Below, in pieces: positions 18,041 through 26,439 of a DNA stretch of 64,000 nucleotides. The DNA is taken from the NCBI GenBank assembly GCA_900129595.1, contig FQWG01000013.1:62001-126000 (forward strand), in the 5' to 3' direction. Origin of the DNA: Flavobacterium frigidimaris. Its GTDB lineage: Bacteria; Bacteroidota; Bacteroidia; Flavobacteriales; Flavobacteriaceae. Position 1 is the first letter of the stretch. Each line of letters opens with the position of its first letter. Below the pieces are notes generated by a model. It was not told the origin of the DNA, did not search any database, and saw only the letters and a list, made by a program, of their open reading frames with translations. A program made the translations under genes and the position numbers.

Positions 18041-19402
18041 TTAGTTGCCGTCTGGTTTAGTGATTTCAAAACGGTCACTCATAGGCAGCGTCCAGCTCGA
18101 AATAAAATTGGGTTGCTTTGGGGCGTAATTGGCAGTTTCTTTTTTGATCTGTTTTTTTAACGGAATGTCAAGCTCGCGAATTCCTTTAAGAATACAAAGT
18201 GCAATTTCGTTAGCGCCAAAACTATTAAAATGAGTATTGTCGTCCAGCGCCTTTTCCTGTCCCGGAAAAGTATGGGCTGGATATTGCACAAAAGCTTTTC
18301 GCGAAGTTTCATCGCCCCACGCCTCATATAATTCCGTTGTCATTTTTGTAATATCGATCAGCGCAATATTGTTTTTTTGTGCTACTGTGCGCATTGCATC
18401 AGGAAATTCGCCGTGTGTTTCCTTCAAAGTGCCATCTTCATTGAAGAATCGGCGTTGTGTAGGCGTCACCAAAACAGCAATTGCACCTTTATCTCTTGCA
18501 GATTGTACAAATTCTGTCAATAAAGCCGAATATGACTCCCACGGACCATTTCCGGCACCTTTTATTTTCTCGTCATTGTGTCCAAATTCCACAAACAAAT
18601 AATCCCCTTTTTTGATTTGAGAAAGTGTCTTTTTTAAACGATTTCCGGCTTTAAACGAACTCAGGGCAGCACCAGAATAGGCATAATTGGCAACAACAAC
18701 GCTGTCGTCAAAATAGTTCGTAATAAACTGTCCCCAGGAAGCCCAGGGTTCTACATCCTGATTAGTAACCGTTGAATCTCCGGCGAGATAAACGACTGTT
18801 AGATTGTTTTTTAAAGTGATTTTTATACTTTGAACAGTAACTTCGCCTAAAAATTCAAGAGTCAGTTTGTCATCCCAATCAAGAATATCTTTTTCCCTGT
18901 CCTTAAGAGTAACGTTGAGGTTGTCATTTATTTTAGGAGTTCTCACATTAAGATTGAAAGTTGTTGTGATCGGTTTTCCTTTTATGATAGAAAGCTGATT
19001 GATCATCAATCTTCGGGATTCCGCTTTTATAGTAATATTCGATGGTTTGTCAACACTTCCCATAACTACCTCAATTTGATAATTTCCTTCAGGAACCTTT
19101 ATCGAAAAGTACGTTGGTTTTGATATGAAAAAAGAGGTGGAGTTCATTTTCACATTCGAAGCCGAATTAAAATCAAAACCATATCCCCGGTTTGAATCAT
19201 AAATCAACGCATTATTAATTCTTGTTCCTTTTGAAGAGCGCAGTAAAGAACCAAACTGAAACAGTAATGATTTTGTGTCATTGGTGTTAACCGCATTTAG
19301 TTTTGATACTTTTCGCAGGTCTTTTAAAGGATTGTTTTCAGGCATGGCCAATAGGAAAGCCGGCATGCATAAACACAATAATAATGTTCTGATTTTTACC
19401 AA
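18041..19402 (-). CDS. rhamnogalacturonan acetylesterase (SGNH hydrolase, CE12)
   Basis: 453 residues. Signal peptide MVKIRTLLLCLCMPAFLLA. The only start that keeps it is a TTG at 19402; there is no in-frame ATG before residue 13. Residues about 40-200 are a carbohydrate-binding-like beta domain. The C-terminal half is an SGNH hydrolase with AGDSTVTNQD (catalytic Ser), GHND (block III) and DNTHFN (Asp/His). The WASWGQ block after GDST is typical of rhamnogalacturonan acetylesterases. Deacetylates galacturonate in rhamnogalacturonan I so that lyases and hydrolases can act. First gene of a two-gene unit with the GH2 enzyme. Confidence 0.85.
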   Translation of the reverse strand: MVKIRTLLLCLCMPAFLLAMPENNPLKDLRKVSKLNAVNTNDTKSLLFQFGSLLRSSKGTRINNALIYDSNRGYGFDFNSASNVKMNSTSFFISKPTYFSIKVPEGNYQIEVVMGSVDKPSNITIKAESRRLMINQLSIIKGKPITTTFNLNVRTPKINDNLNVTLKDREKDILDWDDKLTLEFLGEVTVQSIKITLKNNLTVVYLAGDSTVTNQDVEPWASWGQFITNYFDDSVVVANYAYSGAALSSFKAGNRLKKTLSQIKKGDYLFVEFGHNDEKIKGAGNGPWESYSALLTEFVQSARDKGAIAVLVTPTQRRFFNEDGTLKETHGEFPDAMRTVAQKNNIALIDITKMTTELYEAWGDETSRKAFVQYPAHTFPGQEKALDDNTHFNSFGANEIALCILKGIRELDIPLKKQIKKETANYAPKQPNFISSWTLPMSDRFEITKPDGN

Positions 19403-19458
19403 TTTACTAATTTTTAACTGATTTGATATTCAAATCTAAAGGTTCAATTTTGATATAG

Positions 19459-19650
19459 TATCCTGTACTATGATGTTAAAATTATTAATTTTTGTTTTTT
19501 ATGATCAATATTTAATGACAATTTAATAATTGTTAAATCAGTTATGGTGAGGTGTTTTTTTAGGGTTGTTTTGTTTTTTAAGCCCTTTTATTAAAAGAAT
19601 CTTTGACTTTTGATCTAATAATGAGAAATCATAAAGGATAGTACAGGATA
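19459..19650. promoter_or_regulatory. TAGTACAGGATA motif pair upstream of the acetylesterase operon
   Basis: TAGTACAGGATA is present on the minus strand at 19459-19470 and on the plus strand at 19639-19650. The plus-strand copy is part of a direct repeat AGGATAGT-AC-AGGATAGT starting at 19635. The minus-strand copy lies 57 bp ahead of the TTG start at 19402, a usual place for an activator site. Confidence 0.4.
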
Positions 19651-19734
19651 GTTTTCTTTTTTACATTCGATTATTTTACAAAACCAAATAATCTCTGAAA
19701 TAATCTAAAATTGATGAAGAGTTATCCGAGAACG

Positions 19735-19962
19735 AAATTGATTGGTAGGAAAGAAGTCTTCCGGTTTTGAAATTACCAATCGATTTGTAAAGTGGTTTTA
19801 GTGAACGAAATTATATTGCCTGATGCTATTGCAATGTATTAAATGCAAATAGCGGAGTGGCTTTTAAAAATAAGTTGTTTAAGTTTTTATAAGTTTGTTT
19901 AAGACAAAAGTGGTTTTTTGTAATCTGACGTTTGATAGTTTTCAAACGTTAGATTTTTTTTT
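19735..19962 (+). ncRNA. candidate structured RNA with terminator
   Basis: Three hairpins in a row on the plus strand, the last an intrinsic terminator. Arms: 19735-19747 with 19774-19786 (12 of 13 paired); GCTATTGCA (19825-19833) with TGCAAATAGC (19844-19853); AATCTGACGTTTGA (19922-19935) with TCAAACGTTAGATT (19942-19955), followed by eight T. There is no plus-strand gene that this terminator could serve. The start of the RNA is unknown and no known family is recognised. Confidence 0.3.
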
Positions 19963-20321
19963 AGAATGCAATAAGTAATTTGATTTTTATATCCTTACAA
20001 ATAATAAAACGTGAAATTTATTTCAAGAATTTTAGCGCAAAAGAGAACTTCCTGTTGCGAATATATTTCTTAGGAACGTTGCTGCGGATAATGTTTTCGC
20101 AGAAAAATAAATTCATGAAAATGTTATTAATTTTGTCCATGAAAATTGATTGTAATCCTAAAATAAATACAACTATACTATTTCCTGAATAAACAGTTAA
20201 ATACTAAAAATCAGAGTTGTTTTACTTTCAGCGAAAAGTCACTTTCGTATAAAATGTTTTTTTATATTTATCTTTTTGTAAAGCTTAAATTGGGATCTTC
20301 ATTTCTTAACTGAACTATAAG

Positions 20322-21929
20322 TTAGTTTCCTTTCAATAAATTAATACTTACTGTAGCAATATCAGCATCTGGAAATCGTCTAAAAATCGATGGATCCGGA
20401 AATAGCCCCGCTTCTGCAGCAATACTATTAAAGACATCTATTTCAACAATATACTGATCAGAAAAACCATGAGTTGCGTCATAAGCCGTTGCGGCAGTTT
20501 TTCCCAAATTATGCGCTGTAAGTTTTGGATCTACAGTATGCAATTCAATCAACAGCAAACCAAACTTAGACACATATGGCGACCATTTTAGTAAATGTTC
20601 TAATAGATTATCTTCTACCAGATTGTTGCTGATTCGTTCTCCCCGATAGGCAAATGCACCGGTAGATTTACTAATTCTATTTTTATTGATACGTTTGGGT
20701 TCTTCCCAAATTCTATTGTGATCCAGAAAGGTCCTAACGTTAAGCAAATCTTTCAGGTCAATATTATAATTTTCTTTCAGGTCGTCTGAAAGTACATCAG
20801 GACGTCCGATATCTCCCCAGATTACCTTTGCCCAAATATCGGCCTTGATGAGGTTAGCTCTCGTTACTTTTAAAGCAGCTTGATTATAATCTGCACCAAC
20901 CAGAAACAAAGGATATTCATCTAGCATTTTTCCTCTTAAAGTTTGCCTGTCGATTACTTCAAAAATATGCTGTAGGAAAGCCCCATTACCACAACCCATA
21001 TCCAGAATTCCTTTGGGTTGTTCTTCAATGGGCAGGCTAAAGAGCCTCACGATAATTTCGTCTACAATTTTAAAATAAGTATCGTGCGCACCGCCGCTTC
21101 CCCAGACATTCATCTCACGATCAACATGAATTTCGTTTTCACCATTGGTAATCATTCTTAGAATAGCCGGATCGCCAAAAATTAATTCTTCAATTTTGGC
21201 AAAGGTGGGCAAATAAGAAACTGTAACTCCATAAGCACTGGCTCTTTTTGCATAAAATAAACCAGTCTCAGTAAATTGATAATTACCATTTTTCTTCAGG
21301 AACCATCCAAGGTGGACAAAGAAATCCAGTATTTTTTTAAATTGTTCAGGAGATTTATGAAACTCTTCAGGTTTGAAAGAAGTCTCCATGAAATATTTAT
21401 GAAACATACCGTTCATTGCCAGATGCACGATCGTTGGTCCAATCAAATAACCCTCGATATGTTTTAAAATCTGATCTTGAATACTACTTTTTAGAGGATC
21501 TGCAGAGCGCTCAATTCCGTAATTTTTTTTATATTTTTCAAAAATAAGATTGAGCTTTTCAAAAGGTGCATCCTCAAAAAGGCGCGGATGAAACTGAGTA
21601 GAAAAATGGAGTAAATCAACGACATCTTCATACAGATAAAACATTGAAAAAGCTGTTTCTGTCCTCTCATTTACTGAGATCACAATTTCCTGTGTACTGT
21701 TATTGACTTCGTAATCCAGAAATCCCTGAGAGGCTAAGATCCTCAAGCCAACATTCAGGTAACCTTCATTGGCTTTAAAAACAGTTGTAAGCTCCGCTAA
21801 TTCAAATTGTTTTTTGCTTAGAATAAAATCTAAAACACCATTGTTTTTCAATGCGATTGCTACTGGAGCAACAGCTAATCCATCGAGATGTCTAAAAATA
21901 GAACCGCGGAGTTGTGATTTATCAGTCAT
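20322..21929 (-). CDS. SAM-dependent methyltransferase with N-terminal winged-helix-like region
   Basis: 535 residues from the Met at 21929 (MTDKSQLRGS). An upstream start at 21986 adds 19 residues of low-complexity look. The first 270 residues contain two repeats reminiscent of the helical/winged dimerisation region of O-methyltransferase-type enzymes. The class I fold follows with ILDMGCGNGAFL (motif I). It resembles stand-alone relatives of the methyltransferase modules of polyketide synthases (AprA/GphF type), but the substrate is unknown. It stands alone next to the element's left end. Confidence 0.6.
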   Translation of the reverse strand: MTDKSQLRGSIFRHLDGLAVAPVAIALKNNGVLDFILSKKQFELAELTTVFKANEGYLNVGLRILASQGFLDYEVNNSTQEIVISVNERTETAFSMFYLYEDVVDLLHFSTQFHPRLFEDAPFEKLNLIFEKYKKNYGIERSADPLKSSIQDQILKHIEGYLIGPTIVHLAMNGMFHKYFMETSFKPEEFHKSPEQFKKILDFFVHLGWFLKKNGNYQFTETGLFYAKRASAYGVTVSYLPTFAKIEELIFGDPAILRMITNGENEIHVDREMNVWGSGGAHDTYFKIVDEIIVRLFSLPIEEQPKGILDMGCGNGAFLQHIFEVIDRQTLRGKMLDEYPLFLVGADYNQAALKVTRANLIKADIWAKVIWGDIGRPDVLSDDLKENYNIDLKDLLNVRTFLDHNRIWEEPKRINKNRISKSTGAFAYRGERISNNLVEDNLLEHLLKWSPYVSKFGLLLIELHTVDPKLTAHNLGKTAATAYDATHGFSDQYIVEIDVFNSIAAEAGLFPDPSIFRRFPDADIATVSINLLKGN

Positions 21930-22055
21930 AGGAAGTGATGATGGTTTATTCAAAAATAGTGATTTTTTAAACGAAGACGATATCAATTCTATTTTTGTGT
22001 ACTATAAAATTTCTTGAGGTTGTGAAGGTATTGTTTGTGCAAAAGGGATTAATAA

Positions 22056-22104
22056 AAAAAGCCTGTAAACAATAAGTTTACAGGCTTTTTTGTGGAGTCG
22101 CCGG
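22056..22104. repeat. left attachment-site repeat (att) of the integrated element
   Basis: The 29 bases at 22076-22104 recur exactly at 38564-38592, and the 16 bases at 22056-22071 recur at 38544-38559; only four bases between them differ. Together they form the hairpin GCCTGTAAAC/GTTTACAGGC with T runs on both sides plus the last bases of the tmRNA gene. After 22104 the match to ssrA stops, so this is the displaced 3' end. Confidence 0.9.
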
Positions 22105-22181
22105 TTCTTGAACTTATTATGATATATTTTGCTGTTAATTAATATTTATCTCTATAAATGCCTTGTAAACAATGGAATGTT

Positions 22182-22283
22182 TATATTTGTTATGATAAAG
22201 TAATTATAACGAATTATAACAAAAACGGCAACGAAAACGGCAACTGGTCATTTTTTGACAAAAATGGCAACGAAAACGGCAAC
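22182..22283 (+). promoter_or_regulatory. integrase promoter and GGCAAC arm-type repeats (left)
   Basis: TATATTTG at 22182-22189 is a good Bacteroidota -7 element. Then AATTATAAC is repeated at 22202-22210 and 22212-22220. ACGGCAACGAAAACGGCAAC (22225-22244) and a one-base variant (22264-22283) follow: four GGCAAC copies, paired at 12-bp spacing. The same 20-mer occurs just inside the right att site. Such paired direct repeats at both ends are what arm-type integrase sites look like. Confidence 0.6.
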
Positions 22284-22309
22284 GATTTTGACCTCAAATC
22301 CTCCTCAAA

Positions 22310-23563
22310 ATGAAGTACACTTTTAAACTTAAAGAACCCAATTCAGAGAAAGAAACATTAATCCTGTTTACTTGTAGTTTTAAAGAGGAGAATAAAAAGT
22401 TCGTTTACTCAACTGGAGAATCTATACTCCCAAAGTATTGGGATAAGGAAAATAAATTTCCGTTTATTTCGGGGAGTAAAAAGGGAAAGACAGCTGAGAC
22501 CATCAAACGGCAATTAAACCGCTATTCTGATTTGCTTCTTGAAACTTACAGTCTTTATAAAAGAATTGGAGAGACTTTGACTTCAACTATTTTAAAAAAA
22601 GTATTCGACGAGGAGTTTAAAAAGACAGTTTCTGGAAAGAATGTTTTTTTTGATGCTTTCGATGAATTTATGGCAGAAAAGAAAAAGCAACAAGCATGGG
22701 CGAAAGCGACAGTAAAGAGATATGATAATATCAAGAACATACTCAAAAACTTTGAGAAAGTCAGGAAATACAAGCTTACTTACAGCAGGATAAACAAAAC
22801 GTTTCATGACGAGTTTACTTCCTATTGTATGGGAGATTTGAAGCATATCAATAATACTTACGCAAGAAATTTGACTTTGTTTAAGTCCTTTATGTATTGG
22901 TCATTTGAAAAGAAATACACATTCAACAATGCATTTATAGGATTTAAGAAAGTTCCAAAAGTTATCACTAATCAAATTGCATTGACTATTGAAGATCTTA
23001 ACAACTTAATGCAACATAAGTTTAAAACAGAAAGTTTGGAGCGAGTTAGGGATGTTTTTGTTTTTGCTTGTGTTACAGGAATGCGCTTTGGAGAATTGTC
23101 TTTAATTTCAAAAAGTAATGTTTCAGAAAAATGCATTATGCTTAAAGAAGATAAAGATGAAACAAAGGAAGCAAGGGAAATACCATTAACAAATATATCG
23201 AGATATATTTTGCTGAAATATGACTATAAATTGCCTCTTATTGCGAACCAAAAGCAGAACAAGTATATTAAAGATTGTTTTCAAGAAATGAAATACACTA
23301 ACATGGTGCAAAAAGTAACAACGAAAGGAAAAGAGAATATCAAAGAAGATATGTTTTTTTATGATAGAATAAGTACACATACAGCTCGTCGAACATTTAT
23401 TACTATGATGAAAAGACAAGGTAAAAGTGATAAGCTTATTGCTTCTATAACGGGACATAATGATATGAAAACTTTAAATCAATATTATCAGGTTAATGAT
23501 GATGAAAAAAAAGAAGCAATGGATGAAGTTTTCAATGTTGAATTAAAAATGAAAATTGTATAA
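22310..23563 (+). CDS. int: tyrosine recombinase, element integrase
   Basis: 417 residues. N-terminal arm-binding-like region (1-100), SAM-like core-binding domain (about 110-215), then the catalytic domain with Arg259 (TGMRFGEL), His357-x-x-Arg360 (HTARRTF), His383 (GHND) and Tyr392 (NQYYQ), a complete active site with the usual nine-residue His-Tyr distance. Located 206 bp from the left att repeat, with arm-type repeats between. It would integrate and, with the excisionase-like protein, excise the element at ssrA. Length and start fit Bacteroidota phage/transposon integrases. Confidence 0.95.
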   Translation: MKYTFKLKEPNSEKETLILFTCSFKEENKKFVYSTGESILPKYWDKENKFPFISGSKKGKTAETIKRQLNRYSDLLLETYSLYKRIGETLTSTILKKVFDEEFKKTVSGKNVFFDAFDEFMAEKKKQQAWAKATVKRYDNIKNILKNFEKVRKYKLTYSRINKTFHDEFTSYCMGDLKHINNTYARNLTLFKSFMYWSFEKKYTFNNAFIGFKKVPKVITNQIALTIEDLNNLMQHKFKTESLERVRDVFVFACVTGMRFGELSLISKSNVSEKCIMLKEDKDETKEAREIPLTNISRYILLKYDYKLPLIANQKQNKYIKDCFQEMKYTNMVQKVTTKGKENIKEDMFFYDRISTHTARRTFITMMKRQGKSDKLIASITGHNDMKTLNQYYQVNDDEKKEAMDEVFNVELKMKIV

Positions 23564-23565
23564 TA

Positions 23566-24291
23566 ATGAGAAACACAAAACTTTACAATAAACTACAATC
23601 AAAAATGATTAATTTAATGACTTTCAAAAAAAAATCTGATGAAGATGCTTTTAGAATGGGAATGATAATGATTATAATTGCTGTACAGTTTTCAACAGCT
23701 CTTTTCTTTTACGAAAATTATTTTGCTAATACAAAAGGAATTACGAAATATAGTTCACTTATTATTATAATTCCTGCTTCAATTTTAGGATTAAAATTTC
23801 TTGAGCTTTTATTTCAAAATTTTGAAAAGAAAAATAATATTGTAGATGATGAAATTAAGACTTTACCAAATCAAAATTGTAGTCATCAGGACAATCTAAT
23901 GATGGAGCTTTTTGAGATATTTTCTGAAAAGGAAATTTATAAAAAAGGAAAAGGAAATTTTGGATTAGAACGTTATAGCTTTGAGAGTAAAACACAATTG
24001 GCAGTAATATTGTGTGTTATAAAATTTGATTCTCATAAACATAAGTTCTCTAATCTACCACAAAATAAATTTTTACTGACGTTTAAAGAAAATTTTAAAA
24101 ATGGATTTTCATTAGGAGATAAAGAATTCAAAGATAAAATTGACTTTACAGAATCTTTTTTTTCAAGTATAAAAAAAGATCTTTTCGAATTTGATAAAAT
24201 GAATAATAATATTCTTCGATTGAACCAGAATTCACAATACTATCAACTGTATAATGATTTTTTAAAAATTCTCATAACTAAAGATATATAA
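23566..24291 (+). CDS. membrane protein of unknown function
   Basis: 241 residues, starting two bases after the integrase stop and so probably co-transcribed. Two hydrophobic helices (about residues 30-50 and 63-83) follow a basic N-terminus; the rest (90-241) is a soluble, Lys/Phe-rich domain with no motif I recognise. The position next to the integrase suggests an element function, but nothing in the sequence shows which. Confidence 0.7.
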   Translation: MRNTKLYNKLQSKMINLMTFKKKSDEDAFRMGMIMIIIAVQFSTALFFYENYFANTKGITKYSSLIIIIPASILGLKFLELLFQNFEKKNNIVDDEIKTLPNQNCSHQDNLMMELFEIFSEKEIYKKGKGNFGLERYSFESKTQLAVILCVIKFDSHKHKFSNLPQNKFLLTFKENFKNGFSLGDKEFKDKIDFTESFFSSIKKDLFEFDKMNNNILRLNQNSQYYQLYNDFLKILITKDI

Positions 24292-24327
24292 CATATTAGC
24301 AGATAGCCACTTTATCTTACTTTATTA

Positions 24328-24411
24328 TACTTTATAAAGTAAACTCAACTATAATAAGCCATAACATTGTCGAAATATTAATCGAGTATTAATCGAATAT
24401 TAAACGACAAC
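24328..24411 (+). promoter_or_regulatory. operator-like repeats upstream of the excisionase gene
   Basis: A perfect 14-bp palindrome TACTTTATAAAGTA (24328-24341) is followed by three tandem copies of TCGAxTATTAA-type units (24370-24381, 24382-24392, 24393-24403). These are flanked by inverted TTGTCG (24367-24372) and CGACAA (24405-24410). The block ends four bases before the start codon at 24415, so bound protein would block transcription or translation. Likely self-binding by the excisionase-like protein. Confidence 0.5.
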
Positions 24412-24414
24412 ATT

Positions 24415-24699
24415 ATGCAAAATCCGTTCGAAACAATTCAATTAGAATTGAAGGAATTAAAAGGTTTAGTTACTCAGCTACTTACTGAACCTAAAGAAGA
24501 CTTATCTCAAAAAAAGTATACTTTAAAACAAGCAGCTGCACTCTTTAATGTAGATACTCAAACGATTAGTAACTATATTAAAAAAGGGAACATAAAAGCC
24601 GAACAAATAGGTGCGCGCACTCGCATTTTGATTCCTCACCATGAATTGTATGATTCTCTGAATCAAATCAAATCTTTAAAATATAAAAGACAAGCATAG
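24415..24699 (+). CDS. excisionase-family helix-turn-helix protein
   Basis: 94 residues. Residues 36-85 are a MerR/excisionase-type winged helix: YTLKQAAALFNVDTQTISNY then a charged IKAEQIGARTRILIP wing, preceded by an acidic helical segment. Such proteins bend att DNA with the integrase or regulate the element. Preceded by repeats at 24328-24411 and closed by a terminator that overlaps its last codons. Confidence 0.8.
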   Translation: MQNPFETIQLELKELKGLVTQLLTEPKEDLSQKKYTLKQAAALFNVDTQTISNYIKKGNIKAEQIGARTRILIPHHELYDSLNQIKSLKYKRQA

Positions 24700-24729
24700 A
24701 AACTGTGATTTCTAAGCTTGTCTTTTTTT
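24688..24729 (+). terminator. terminator overlapping the end of the excisionase gene
   Basis: AGACAAGC (24688-24695) pairs with GCTTGTCT (24716-24723), followed by seven T. The stop codon (24697-24699) lies in the loop. Confidence 0.75.
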
Positions 24730-24751
24730 GTTTAATCTAAAATCATTTTTT

Positions 24752-24934
24752 ATGGAAAATAAAAACAACCGATTAGTTATTTTACTAATCATCTTTTCGA
24801 TTCTTGCTCTATACCAAGTTTTCTTGTTCAGCTATTCGACTTACCCGTTAATAAAATCTTTAGTAATGATATTAAATAGTCTAGTTATTCTTTTCTATTC
24901 CAAGGCAATAACCAATAATCTTCAAGAAAAATAG
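24752..24934 (+). CDS. small membrane protein
   Basis: 60 residues from the ATG at 24752 (MENKNNRLVILL). A TTG 24 bases upstream falls in the terminator and is unlikely. Two hydrophobic helices (about residues 7-25 and 30-50). No family recognised. Confidence 0.5.
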   Translation: MENKNNRLVILLIIFSILALYQVFLFSYSTYPLIKSLVMILNSLVILFYSKAITNNLQEK

Positions 24935-25020
24935 TAAAAAAAAAGCATCACAATTCTGCCAAATTGTAACGCTTCAATAACTCATTGTATACCACAAATA
25001 TACAAAAAAACTCATTGTAT

Positions 25021-26235
25021 ATGAAAGACAAATACATCAGGGTTGGAACAACTTATTTCAAAAAATCTCTTTTTCCTACCCTTTCAGGAGATAGTATTGA
25101 AATACTCATTCCATGGAGTCCTGAACTTTTAAGACAAGATTTTGGAAAAAATATCCTTTCAGAGATTGAAATATATGATGGTTTCATCTGTATTCCTGAA
25201 AATCGTCATGAATTCTTTAAGAAAAGAGTTCAAGATTATTACAACACATATCATGCAATTAGCAAAAAACCTGTTGAAGGAGACATAAGTAATACCTTAA
25301 ATTTTATAGAACATATTTTCGGAGAACAAAAAGAACTAGGAATTGATTATTTACAGCTTCTATATCTCAATCCTACACAGTTTTTGCCCATACTCTGTCT
25401 TGTTAGTATAGAGAGAGAAACCGGCAAGAGTACGATGCTAAAATGGCTTAAAGAAATTTTCGAATACAATATGACCTTTTTAACCAATAGTGATTTTACC
25501 TCACAATTTAACAGTGATTGGACAAATCGGTTAATTATTGCAGTTGACGAGGTATTGTTTAAAACTGATGAGCTGACAGAGAGAATAAAATACTTGTCTA
25601 CTACTAATACTCATAAAACTGAGGCTAAGGGAAAAGATAAAAGAGAGGCTAATTTCTTTGGGAAATTTATACTGTGTTCTAATAATGAAAGCTCATTCAT
25701 AAAGGTAGATAAGGAAGAAACAAGGTTTTGGGTAAGAAAAATTGAAAAACACGAAAAAGAAGATGTTGATTTTTTAAGCAAGCTAATGAGCGAAATCCCT
25801 GCTTTTCTACACTTCATATCAAATCGAAAAATTTCTACTGGAAATAACTCGAGAATGTGGTTTACTCCACAACAGATAAAAACTAAAGCATTAGAGAAAT
25901 TAGTGAAATTCAATTCTAATAAAATAGAAATTGAATTAGCAAATGTTTTGATTAATACGATGGATAGCCTAGATGTTGAAATCATACAATTCTGCTTTTC
26001 TGATTTATTGAATTTTCTAAACAAGTTCAAAATCAAACACGATGCTAATGAAATAAAAAAAATCATTCGCAATGACTGGAAGCTACAGCAACAATCTAAT
26101 TCAAATCAATATCAAAAAATCACTATTACTAATGATTTAGATTTTTATCAAAATTCGAGTAAAGGAAGATACTATACTGTTTCTAGAGAATTTCTATTGA
26201 AAGATTTCGATGATTTGATGACAAAGGGAGATTAA
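25021..26235 (+). CDS. primase-helicase family protein (SF3/DUF5906-like ATPase)
   Basis: 404 residues from the ATG at 25021. An in-frame TTG at 24985 would add 12 residues. The ATPase core has an ETGKST P-loop (Lys136) and LIIAVDEV (Asp176-Glu177) as Walker B, followed by ILCSNNE as a sensor-like Asn block. This is the form of the primase-helicase proteins of satellite-type and mobilizable elements. The C-terminal 120 residues look like a DNA-binding tail. It would unwind DNA for replication of the excised element. A 13-bp direct repeat AACTCATTGTATA (24979-24991, 25009-25021) abuts the start. Confidence 0.75.
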   Translation: MKDKYIRVGTTYFKKSLFPTLSGDSIEILIPWSPELLRQDFGKNILSEIEIYDGFICIPENRHEFFKKRVQDYYNTYHAISKKPVEGDISNTLNFIEHIFGEQKELGIDYLQLLYLNPTQFLPILCLVSIERETGKSTMLKWLKEIFEYNMTFLTNSDFTSQFNSDWTNRLIIAVDEVLFKTDELTERIKYLSTTNTHKTEAKGKDKREANFFGKFILCSNNESSFIKVDKEETRFWVRKIEKHEKEDVDFLSKLMSEIPAFLHFISNRKISTGNNSRMWFTPQQIKTKALEKLVKFNSNKIEIELANVLINTMDSLDVEIIQFCFSDLLNFLNKFKIKHDANEIKKIIRNDWKLQQQSNSNQYQKITITNDLDFYQNSSKGRYYTVSREFLLKDFDDLMTKGD

Positions 26236-26258
26236 CCCCTTATTCGTAACCTTTTACA

Positions 26259-26403
26259 TTGTCATCAGTTTGTCATCAAAAAAAATAGTGATGACAAGTA
26301 AATGATGAAACATTATAAACAATGATGAATTGATGATAAAATGATGATTCAATATTCCTAGAGTACATAAAGGTTAAGGACTGTTTGTCATCAATTCATC
26401 ACT
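26259..26403. repeat. TGATGA/TCATCA repeat cluster, possible replication origin
   Basis: About ten copies of TGATGA or its complement TCATCA in 145 bp. They include the inverted pair TTGTCATCA (26270-26278) and TGATGACAA (26289-26297), and a later TTTGTCATCAATTCATCAC (26384-26402). The stretch lies between the primase-helicase gene and the CHC2/Toprim gene, a usual place for an iteron-type origin. Confidence 0.4.
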
Positions 26404-26439
26404 TTTTGAAAGATTTTTAAACCTAGAAAAATTAAAGCT

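Larger units (their letters stand above)
19403..20321. other. 919-bp gene-free stretch
   Basis: No ORF here has a recognisable product. It holds two copies of the cluster's ACAGGATA-type motif (19459-19470, 19633-19650) and a run of hairpins ending in a plus-strand terminator (19735-19962). The part after 20,000 shows nothing I can name. Confidence 0.6.

Noticed and set aside
13622..19402. Complete SusC/SusD-type polysaccharide utilization locus
   Set aside because: Only enzymes and a mutarotase are present; no SusC, SusD or sensor gene in the window, and the TonB-type receptor at 43,880 is far away and unlinked.
19980..20192. 70-codon plus-strand frame in the gene-free stretch
   Set aside because: Odd Ile/Phe/Lys composition, no start context, no family likeness.
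24941..24975. Hairpin with ACAATT/AATTGT arms before the primase-helicase gene
   Set aside because: Two mismatches and no T run after it; too weak to call a terminator or operator.
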